A DNA stretch of 64,000 bases from the NCBI RefSeq assembly GCF_004027225.2, contig NC_044284.2, positions 43,014,420 through 43,078,419 of the forward strand, given 5' to 3'. Shown here in pieces: positions 56,541 through 64,000 of this stretch; within the stretch, counting starts at the first letter, position 1, and each line of letters starts with the position of its first letter. The notes beneath the pieces were generated by a model. It was not told the DNA's origin and made no database searches. It saw nothing but the letters and a program-made list of their open reading frames with translations. This DNA is from Strigops habroptila (Eukaryota; Chordata; Aves; Psittaciformes; Psittacidae). The position numbers were made by a program, and so were the translations under genes.

Positions 56541-59253
56541 GCAGTGCCTCAGCACAGCAGCAGTGGGTCCTGTCCCTCCACAAACCAAAGGTGTTTTCTT
56601 CAAGTGCCTGGGTTCACCACAAAGCTCAGCAGCTCATTTCCTATGGCTGATTACCTTCCTTGTTACCAATGTGCATCTCATTTCCACCACTAGCTTCAAC
56701 TCTCAGCTATAGGCTCATCTCGTGCCTCTGCAGATCTGAACACAGGTTCTGAGCAGATGTCTCTGTTGGATGGAGTTGCTTTATTTACCACCCTCTGTTC
56801 TGCAGACCTCGGATGGGTTTTTCTCCCCCTCCTTGCAGCCTCCTTGGTTATTCAAACTGCTTAAAGAGCTGATATAAAATCTTGGCCCATTGCTCTGGCA
56901 GTGCCTTTGTCACTGTCAAGGCAATGCCTTGATGGGGCCGTCAGCTTTCACCATGTCCCCTGCACTCACACTGTAGAGCCCCAGTGAGCAACCTGCTGTC
57001 AGCCCCATGGCACAAATATCACTATGTCTTTTTCTAAATGCTGTTTTTCCTAAAGACCCAGTCCTCTATCAACTGTTTCTCCTTGGCATCTGTGTCCAGC
57101 TGTATTCATTTGAAGAGATTTCATACTTTTTCCCAGTAACCCTTAAAATATATTGAGTAGCTGGGAAAAAAACCCTGTCCAAAGCCACCCTTGTCCCCTT
57201 CATTTCCATGATCATTTACCCCTGGGAGATGCCTGGATGGGTGTTATGTCCTCCATTGATATTTCAGTTAACATTTCCACTTTGTTTGTGCTTAGGACCT
57301 TGGTACACTAGTGTCTGTGGCCATTTCATGCTTTCTCAGTTTGCATGGGGAGCCTCCTGCCCACTCCTAGCAGCAATACCTGTGGCTGACGGTGCGATGC
57401 AGCCTCCATGCCTGGGAGCAGTGACCACAAACCCAGCTCTCTTTTGAAGAATGCCCTAGGGCCAAATTCCTACCAAAAACCTGCTGTCCGTCAACTGCTT
57501 TGTCTCCTTTTGAAAGGCAGCCATGAAGCAAGTGAAAACATCCCACAGCTGGAGTCAGTCCTGCACACACAGATACTTTTTGCATGACTGCGGAACACAT
57601 TTGGACCACTCTGGTCTCTCCTACCCACATGATCCCTTTAGAGATCATCAGCTGGGCCATCTGGCTCACTCTGCACAACAGCAGGATTGTCCAGCCACTC
57701 CTCCCATGCAAAACCTGGTTGTGCAACTGCTGTGGGAGTGGGGTGACCTGTGCCTGTGCAGGGGGGAGCTGCCTGCCCTGCCCTGCCTCTGCCAAAGTGC
57801 TGTGTCTCGCCTGTAAGCTGGGAGCAAGAGGGAGCTCTCCCTGCAGCAGTGGCAAGGCAGAGCACAGGCAGCCAAGGCTGGGAGGTAAGTGTTCCTGGGT
57901 GGCTGCAAAGCCTTTCCATCCCTCCTTGCCCCACGGCTTGAGGCTCTGAGGTTAGCTGCTACAGATACTTGCAGAGACAGGCATGGAGTAGCTGAGATGG
58001 TGTTTCCTAGTTGTTATTTTTAGCTTCTCTGCAAAAGGATAGGGAATTAAATAGCATACATAGCTGGGAGATGTTTGCAATAAAAGTTAACTCACACTAC
58101 ACAGAAAACCTCCCACAGAATAGTTAGCAATGTGCAGCTTATTCTAGCACTTTCTTCACTGAAAAAGGAAAAAGTCCAGTTTTCATTCCATCCTTGGAAA
58201 GCAGAGTATTCATTAGCTGCTGCCTTCCTACTGAAAATTGAAATTGTCCATGGGGAATTTGGTGGGGTCTAGAAAATAGTGTCCTACCCCATTCTTCTAT
58301 GGAGGACTTTTTATTTTTCTGATGAATACACCATCCTCTGTGTCTGGTGGAAGCTGAAAGTGCTTTTCAGGGCAGGAGAACTGGTGCCAGCAAGCTATAG
58401 TGCTGTCCCAGTGCACCAAGTTAATAACTCAGTCAAGCACGGTGCTACCTGACAGCGCTGAGGTTAAACCAGGGATTGCAGCAGCAAAGGTTGATCAGGG
58501 CATTTGTGTGGTGGTCCTTGCTCTGGCAATGTCCAGCCTGAGCTGCCTGGCCATCATTCCTTGTTTCACTGCCCAGCAGTATCAAGAGGGCTTCGGGTCC
58601 ACCATTATCCCTTCTGCAGCCCTGTGACCCTCGTGGGGCTTGATATCAACCCAGGGCTGCTGCCTTTTAAGCTGTTTGCAGGCCTGATGTCCCGAGTGGG
58701 CTGGCTTTGGGAGACAGACACAAAAGCAACCCTAAAGCCAAGGTATGCTACACCCACAGCCCCTTCATCAGCCTCAGTAGCCGTGTCAAAGTCAGCAATG
58801 TCTTCCCCAGGGATGGAGGACAGGACCCAGTCAGGGATGCAGGGACTCAGTAGTCCTGGTGTGCATTTTGTTTTCTTGTCTGAGAAAGGCAGGGGCAGGT
58901 CTCTGAAGATAAAATACAAATATTTGCAAGACTGATAAGGAGGCATAGTTTAAACATAGCTTGTAAATAAAAATTGGCAGTTAGTTGTGGCTTGACTACA
59001 TACTTTCAAAGCGAGTTTCCAGGGCAGCTGCAGGGTTTTGGAAGCAGCCTGGTGAGTGCACTGTAAAAGTGGAGGGATTTATTGAAAAAAGGGGGGGAGG
59101 AGAAAATTAATATTTAAACTTGTAAATGAAGAGCCCACAATGCTGGTAAAGGGAAGGAAGGTTTGGGGGTGGCACATAGAGAAATCTGCTATAGAGGATA
59201 TGCCAGCAGCTGCTCCCTGAGAGGATAGTGACCGTCTATGGGGTTTTTCCCAG
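56541..59253 (+). other. Upstream region of the FMO1-like gene
   Basis: No coding exon was recognised. A consensus donor, GGAG before GTAAGT, occurs with its GT at 57885; the sequence before it (about 57790-57884) is a candidate untranslated first exon lying 1.4 kb upstream of coding exon 2. No clear TATA box accompanies it. The acceptor for exon 2 is probably the CAG at 59251-59253, leaving 35 bases of 5' UTR before the ATG. Confidence 0.35.
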
Positions 59254-59288
59254 GTTAAGTCCCTGGAATCCCAGCAGAAACAGCAGGG

Positions 59289-59414
59289 ATGAGAGTGGCG
59301 GTGGTGGGCGCGGGTGTCAGCGGGCTGACTGCCACTAAGTGCTGCCTGGATGAGGGGCTGGAGCCCACCTGCTTCGAGCAGAGCCAGGACATCGGGGGGC
59401 TCTGGCGCTATACG
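59289..59414 (+). CDS. FMO1-like: FMO1-like, coding exon 2 (start, FAD-binding motif)
   Basis: FMOs are endoplasmic-reticulum flavoenzymes that use NADPH and oxygen to oxidise nitrogen, sulfur and related soft nucleophiles in xenobiotics and metabolites. This exon encodes residues 1-42: [13 protein letters not shown] with the GxGxSG FAD motif at residues 7-12, then [21 protein letters not shown]. The ATG is the only sensible start; it has G at -3 and makes the N-terminus two residues shorter than human FMO1. The donor GTGAGT follows a complete codon. Later exons favour an FMO1-type assignment over FMO2, 3, 4 or 5, but strict orthology with mammalian FMO1 is not shown. The damaged copy at 46625 is a paralogue of this exon. 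Confidence 0.95.
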
Positions 59415-59611
59415 GTGAGTCAGTGGTGCCTGTCCTGCTTCTGACAAGAGCTGCAGCTTTGCAGGCTGGGGAGCAGGTTGAGCTGGGCTCCAGCGAGTGA
59501 GGAAGGGGTGCAAGAGCTTGCTGGATGCTGAACTCTCCCTGCTGCACTCCCCAAGAGCAGGAGAAGGGCAGTGGGGGGACTGGGCTAATGCACCCCGGGG
59601 TGCCATGTCAG
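59415..59611 (+). other. FMO1-like: FMO1-like intron 2
   Basis: A short 197-base phase-0 intron with a GTGAGT donor and an ATGTCAG acceptor. Nothing else is seen in it. Confidence 0.9.
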
Positions 59612-59800
59612 GAGCACATCGAGGCCAGCCGGCCAAGCCTCTACCCGTCAGTCATCAGCAACACCTCAAAGGAGATGTCAGCATTCTCTGACTTCCCCTA
59701 CCCTGAGGACTTCCCAGTGTTCCTGCCCAATGCTCGGCTACTGGACTACCTCCGCCGCTATGCTGAGCGCTTTGGCCTCCAGAAGCACATCAAATTTGGG
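59612..59800 (+). CDS. FMO1-like: FMO1-like, coding exon 3
   Basis: This 189-nt exon encodes residues 43-105, starting EHIEASRPSLYPSV and continuing SNTSKEM, SDFPYPEDFPVFLPN and ARLLDYLRRYAERF. Asn59 in SNTSKEM corresponds to the Asn61 of mammalian FMOs, known to be important for catalysis. EDFP and LPN are family hallmarks of the FAD domain. It is a phase-0 exon between GTCAG and GTGAGT. The relic at 56409-56540 on the opposite strand derives from this exon or a paralogue of it. Confidence 0.95.
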
Positions 59801-59884
59801 GTGAGTGGTGGGTGCCCTAGCACTGCCCTGCTTCCCACACATGCTGAGTGCTGGTGGGGACTCTGCTTTGCTTCCATATTTCAG

Positions 59885-60047
59885 ACCACCGTTGTCAGCA
59901 TCCGGAAATGCCCAGACTTTGCTACCACGGGACAGTGGGATGTGGTCACAAAGGTGGATGGGAAGAAGACATCACATGTCTTCGATGCTGTTATGGTTTG
60001 CAGCGGCAATTTCTCTGAGCCATCCCTCCCCCTGCACTGTTTTCCTG
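59885..60047 (+). CDS. FMO1-like: FMO1-like, coding exon 4
   Basis: After a CATATTTCAG acceptor, the 163-nt exon encodes residues 106-159 plus one base: TTVVSIRKCPDFATTGQWDVV, then HVFDAVMVCSGNFSEPSLPLHCFP. GQW and FDAVMVCSG are conserved FMO segments. The one-base overhang joins exon 5 to give Gly160, completing the usual FPG. The donor is GTACAG, weaker than the other donors in the gene. Confidence 0.94.
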
Positions 60048-60769
60048 GTACAGTACATGGCTGCATGTGGTTACCTGCTTCTAGGGCCTGGGGGAAAAAG
60101 GGTTAGAAGTTCCTCAGGGAAAATGCTTCCTTCCTTTTCTTGCTTCTGCTTTTCAAACCTCCTGGCATGAACAGCAATACATCCTGCGCTTCAGCAGCTT
60201 TGTCTCTGCAGGCACTGGCACTTCAGAGCAAACCTTTAAGATAGGAGGGTTTAGCCTCGAAGAAACCATTTGCACAGTATGTGAGATGGGACAAGGTCCT
60301 GTCAGTGAAGCTCCATCATCTTTGACAGAGATGTACTCAGCACTGCTGTGATGAACTTCCCCAGCTGTCAGGATAGAAAGGGTTGATTTGTCATCAGCAT
60401 TGTCAAGTGCTTCTGAAGTCACTCACAGAATGGAAGAGGAAACTGGCGTTTCTGATTCTTTCTATCCCCACCTCGTAAAGGCTGAATCCTAAGACGGCAC
60501 CAGCACGGCTCTTGCACATAAACTGTCTTTCAAGTCCCACCCAGCACATGTGTCACTGCTCACTACTGTGCATGGATGCATGAGACCCCATTTTGGAGAG
60601 GAAGCACCAATTCTGTGTGCGTGAGATGGGGGGCTGGACCTTTCCAAGTCCCCATTGGCCAGGGATTGCACTTCCTTGCTCTTGCCATCTGGATTATTTC
60701 TACGCCAGGTCTCCTAACAAAACCCACAAATGCTCAAGTAATTAAAAGCTTTGTTTCTTTTTCCCCAAG
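60048..60769 (+). other. FMO1-like: FMO1-like intron 4
   Basis: A 722-base intron ending in a strong TTTCTTTTTCCCCAAG acceptor. No gene or repeat is recognised inside it. Confidence 0.9.
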
Positions 60770-60912
60770 GCATCGAGAAGTTTCAAGGCCAGTACTTTCA
60801 CAGCCGGCAGTACAAGCATCCCGACACGTTTCAGGGAAAGCGCGTCCTCGTGGTCGGCATGGGCAATTCAGGAGCGGACATTGCAGTGGAGGCCAGCCGT
60901 GTAGCTGCAAAG
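60770..60912 (+). CDS. FMO1-like: FMO1-like, coding exon 5 (FMO motif, NADPH-binding motif)
   Basis: The 143-nt exon carries the two defining sequence signatures of the family. FQGQYFH at residues 164-170 is the FxGxxxH FMO-identifying motif, and GMGNSG at 189-194 is the NADPH-binding GxGxSG motif. [11 protein letters not shown] and DIAVEAS are shared with mammalian FMO1 and FMO2; the sequence after NSG ([13 protein letters not shown]) favours FMO1. Exon phase is two bases at the start, completing Gly160, and a full codon at the end. The exon-5-like piece at 49587 is a degenerate copy. Confidence 0.96.
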
Positions 60913-61236
60913 GTACAGCCACCTCAGGGGTTCAGGGAGGGTGATGCTGGAGGCAATAGCTGAGTTTGCCATCACTGCAGGAAGAACAAGCTGGGTTTAC
61001 CCTGTGTAGTGTCCAAATAGTATTTCTGGATCTGTATTTCTTGGCCAAAACCCTTAAAGCAAGCTGGTTTTTTTCTTCTCTCCTGTTTAACTTCCATAAC
61101 CAGCTGCCGAGAGTTCTTAAAGATGCTGTTGCTGCTTTTTCATTGCAAAGCTGTTTGTGCTTTATCCCCCAGGTTGCTTTATAAAGGCAACATGCAAATT
61201 CATCACCGGAATTGTTGATTCTCCACTCTCTCCCAG
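60913..61236 (+). other. FMO1-like: FMO1-like intron 5
   Basis: A 324-base phase-0 intron with a GTACAG donor and a CTCTCTCCCAG acceptor. Nothing further is recognised. Confidence 0.9.
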
Positions 61237-61436
61237 GTGACCATTTGCACTAGCCAAGGTGCCTGGGTGCTCAGTCGCGTGTTTGACCATGGCTACCCTT
61301 GGGACATGGTTTTTAACACTCGCCTTATGAGCCTGATCAGAAACAGCCTCCCCGGACCCCTTTCATGGGGGTTGATTAACTACAAGGTGAACCAGCGGTT
61401 CAAGCATGAAAACTATGGCCTTCAACCAGAGAAGAG
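61237..61436 (+). CDS. FMO1-like: FMO1-like, coding exon 6
   Basis: The exon is exactly 200 bases, the size I recall for this exon in mammalian FMO genes, and encodes residues 208-273 plus two bases. It reads VTICTSQGAWVLSRVFDHGYPWD, then VFNTRLMSLIRNSLPG and RFKHENYGLQPEK. WVLSR, GYPWD and HENYGL are conserved family blocks. GYPWDMVF followed by RNSLP is closest to FMO1. The two trailing bases AG join exon 7 to give Ser274. Confidence 0.95.
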
Positions 61437-61977
61437 GTACTTCTTGGTGTCTCCCATCCCATGCGGTGTCACAGGGCTTGTGCTGTGGGCAGGGGAGATC
61501 TTCAGCAACCAACACCAACCAGTGCAGCAACCGACACCCAGGCTGGGATGATCTCCAGTGGGGAGTTTATAGCCTAGCAGGGGAAGATAAGCGGTAGGCC
61601 CCTTAGGTGGTGTGAGATGGAGCACACTGGAAAAGGCTAGGAAGGACCAGAGAAGTTTTCCTCATGAGGCTCCCTGGGAAAAGAGGAGGAGGCTTAAAGC
61701 ATGGATCGGCTCTGAAAAGAGATGGTTTAAAGGGTAATGGAGTGAATGGAAGAAGGCGACAGGAGATGTCCATAAGTCACCCAGGCTGTGGGACAGGGTG
61801 ACACTAGTGCACGGGTGAAACATGTCAGTGTTTGGAGAAGGGAGGGGCAGGGCTGTCTGCTCTCAGCAAATGACACTGAGAGGTCGTGGGGCTGGTGGGC
61901 CCAGGGGATTAGGAGCAGGGACACCAGCAGGGCTTGCTTATGGTCTCCAACACTCTGAGCCCCTCAGCTCTCCACAG
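61437..61977 (+). other. FMO1-like: FMO1-like intron 6
   Basis: A 541-base intron with a GTACTT donor and a CAGCTCTCCACAG acceptor. No other feature is recognised. Confidence 0.9.
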
Positions 61978-62333
61978 CCACCTGGTGCGCGAGCCTGTGA
62001 TCAATGATGACCTTCCAAGCTACATCCTGACAGGGAGGATCACCATCAAGCCAAGTGTGAAGGAGTTCAAGGACAACTCAGTTGTTTTCTACAATTGTCC
62101 TGAGGAGGAGCCCATTGATATCGTCATCTTCTGCACAGGCTACAATGTCTCCTTCCCATTCCTAGAAGAAGCAGTCGTCAAGGTGGAAAACAAACACGCA
62201 TCCCTCTACAAATATGTGTTCCCAACCCACCTGCAGAGGCCCACTCTGGCCATCCTTGGGCTGATCAAGCCATTTGGAGCCATCATGCCTGTGACAGAGA
62301 TGCAAGCACGCTGGGTCACCTGTGTCTTCAAAG
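61978..62333 (+). CDS. FMO1-like: FMO1-like, coding exon 7
   Basis: At 356 bases this has the size I recall for FMO exon 7. It encodes residues 275-392: REPVINDDLPSYILTG, IKPSVKEF, NCPEEEPIDIVIFCTGY, then FPFLEEAVVKVENKHASLY, LQRPTLAILGLIKPFGA and QARWVTCVFKG. The EEPIDI segment, with extra residues before it, is the FMO1-type form; FMO2, 3 and 5 have a different acidic loop. The pentapeptide at 325-329 is FCTGY where FATGY is typical, so one residue of a near-invariant motif is changed while TGY is kept. The frame is intact and the donor is GTAGGA. Confidence 0.96.
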
Positions 62334-63260
62334 GTAGGAGAGATAATGTGAGCTCTTCAGTGTGGACAAGGGAGCATTTCTAGGGCTCAGACTTGCCAAG
62401 TTATTTCACTTCAGCTAAGCTACAGCAACATGGGTGTATGCTTGGTCCAAGCTACATGCAAGTTCATGACATGTACCTTAAATCACTTTTTTTTTTTGGC
62501 CAGTTAAGCTAATGTTTGTAAGCTAATGCTCTGTATGTGCCTGCTGCCAGCCAAGAGCATGCACTCTGTTCCTCACTGTGACTCAGCTGATACGCAGTCC
62601 TGCACCTGATCCTGCAAACCACAGTCTAAACTAGGTTGTTGAAAAAAGTATTTTTTCTCTAAAATATCTCAGAAGTCAAAGCACAGAGATGGATATGTAA
62701 ACCTGGATGCATAAATAAGAATTGTCTTTAAGATACTGTGGTGGGTCCACCCTGGTAGAAGTTTTTGTTCTTTAAGGGACAGAGATGTTTATCCACCGTG
62801 GCTACCAGAGAGGAAGAGTGCCATTGCCCCACAAAAGGAATTATTTGTAATTATTGATGTGAGGGAAAAAAACCTACTGGGGGTTGTTTGGTTGGTTTAT
62901 ACAAATAACTTCCTGATGGGCTGGTGTGTAGGGCTGCATTAAGGCTCCTCCACAGAGACAGGGGAAGCTCTGGGGTTTCTCTTTGGGATGATAGCCTCTG
63001 GGGTTTGCACAGCCCATCTCACCCCACATTGTCTCCCTGTACTGTGACAGCACAAATCTGTAGGAGCAGGAAAAAGTGCAGGTGAATTTGTACCACTGCG
63101 GAGGGCTGGCCTCTGGAAGAATTGCCACTGCTGAGCAAAATCTGAGCAATGAGGCTTTCCTGTCTCCCTTGGAAGGGCTTCCCATGTTTCGTATCTCTAA
63201 ATGAGTGCACAAGTGCCCCCAAGAGTTGAACTCTGCAGGACGCTCTCCTCTCTCTTCTAG
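62334..63260 (+). other. FMO1-like: FMO1-like intron 7
   Basis: A 927-base intron ending in an excellent polypyrimidine tract (CTCTCCTCTCTCTTCTAG). No transposon or other gene is recognised. Confidence 0.9.
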
Positions 63261-63333
63261 GCTTGTGTCAATTGCCTCCTCAGTCTGTCATGGAGAAGGA
63301 AGTAAATGAGAAGAACAAAAACCGAGTACAATG
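63261..63333 (+). CDS. FMO1-like: FMO1-like, coding exon 8 (last exon in window)
   Basis: This 73-nt exon, again the size I recall for the family, completes Gly393 and encodes LCQLPPQSVMEKEVNEKNK and NRVQ, ending two bases into a Trp codon before GTAAGC. The LPPxSVM and KNK/ENKPxWF region is the FMO1/FMO5-type linker. The final exon, which should encode roughly 115 residues including the C-terminal hydrophobic membrane anchor, is not in the window, so the gene is incomplete at its 3' end. Exons 2-8 total 1250 coding bases without a stop. Confidence 0.93.
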
Positions 63334-64000
63334 GTAAGCCATTCCCCAGAGCCCCGAAGTTTTTTTCAGTGGATTGACAAGCCCCTGGAGTCTGGGGGGA
63401 AGCAACATGCAGGCTCACACTCTGTGTCTGCTCCCCACACACAGCAGAGACAAGGCAGGAATGCCCAGATCCAGCCACCCCTTTTACTTGCATTCACCCA
63501 ACGTAACCTTTGATTTGACAGATATTCTGCCTGTTGATGACAGGAAAAAATGAATTCAGGGTAGTCAGAACTAAAGCTTGCTTGGAAGTTGGGGAAGTGT
63601 GCCAGGTTCCCCAGGGATGGAAAAATAAAATGCCAGAGAAATTAACGGTAATAAATGCAAAGTAATTCAGCTGGGAAAAAAAAAAACAAACTCCAACCTG
63701 AGGCATACATACAAATTGCCTCACCTCTCAGCGTGGAGAGCTGACTTACTGTGAACTAAGCACACTGGCATGTAGTTCATGGGCAGGCAAAGGGTCAAAT
63801 AAAAGGCTAAGAAACAGAAGGAAATGAATGAGATAAAACTAGGAAAATGGGTGATATGTAAATCCATAGTTCACCTAGATAGCTATAACAGAAAAGGTAT
63901 AGAAAAGTAAAATACAGAATAGCTCAGAACAATTGCTGTACGATACAAGGCTACATACACATGGCTCTTTTCAGCCCACCAAAGGTGGGACATGAAGCTG
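63334..64000 (+). other. FMO1-like: FMO1-like intron 8 (partial)
   Basis: The donor GTAAGC opens an intron that continues to the window edge. I looked for the exon 9 signature (Y-D-EL, GPCSPYQ-R, GPGxW-GAR) and it is absent. The sequence from 63600 onward is A-rich but otherwise unremarkable. Confidence 0.85.

Noticed and set aside
59079-59636. A 185-codon minus-strand frame
   Set aside because: It is antisense to FMO coding exon 2 and the start of exon 3, and has no family resemblance.

Overview
The window looks like a bird nuclear genome. The evidence is four 5'-truncated CR1 LINE copies that end in the ATTCTATGAT-type tail repeat, together with compact vertebrate exons with GT-AG junctions. 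Gene order is PRRX1 followed by a flavin-containing monooxygenase (FMO) locus. From general knowledge this matches the PRRX1-FMO neighbourhood of human 1q24. I could not align to a reference, so the species is unknown.

Bases 1-18860 hold the 3' two thirds of PRRX1 on the + strand. Bases 1-11509 are intron 1, so exon 1 lies upstream of the window. Exon 2 (11510-11685) and exon 3 (12268-12449) encode the Q50 paired-type homeodomain. Two alternative last exons follow. A short one at 14499-14550 gives the PRRX1a-type tail. A long one at 17742-17880 gives the OAR-domain PRRX1b-type tail, followed by a 3' UTR with an unusual A-rich block and a poly(A) signal at 18834. A CR1 copy with an internal 54-bp duplication sits in the intron between exon 3 and the short terminal exon.

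Bases 18860-46300 are a gene desert of about 27 kb in which I recognise no protein-coding gene. Its one striking landmark is an isolated CpG island at 37681-38060, with a 231-codon ATG ORF of unknown meaning immediately downstream. AT-rich, homeodomain-site-rich stretches look like candidate conserved enhancers.

Bases 46300-64000 are the FMO locus. It has three parts. The first is a decayed FMO copy at 46330-49720 that keeps a TATA-like promoter, an untranslated exon 1 with a good donor, and exons resembling FMO coding exons 2 and 5, but has lost the start codon and carries a frameshift. The second is an inverted relic of FMO exon 3 on the minus strand at 56409-56540, abutting the tail of a CR1. 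The third is an apparently functional FMO1-like gene whose coding exons 2-8 run from 59289 to 63333; the last exon lies beyond the window. Three CR1 copies (51.15-51.86 kb, 53.16-53.44 kb, 55.62-56.40 kb) lie between the dead and live FMO copies. The picture is of a tandem gene cluster that has duplicated, partly inverted and partly decayed.

I found no convincing novel biological system. The most useful observations are the PRRX1 alternative tail, the FMO pseudogene with apparently retained promoter and splice sites, the inverted exon-3 relic, the FCTGY variant in the live FMO, and the orphan CpG island.
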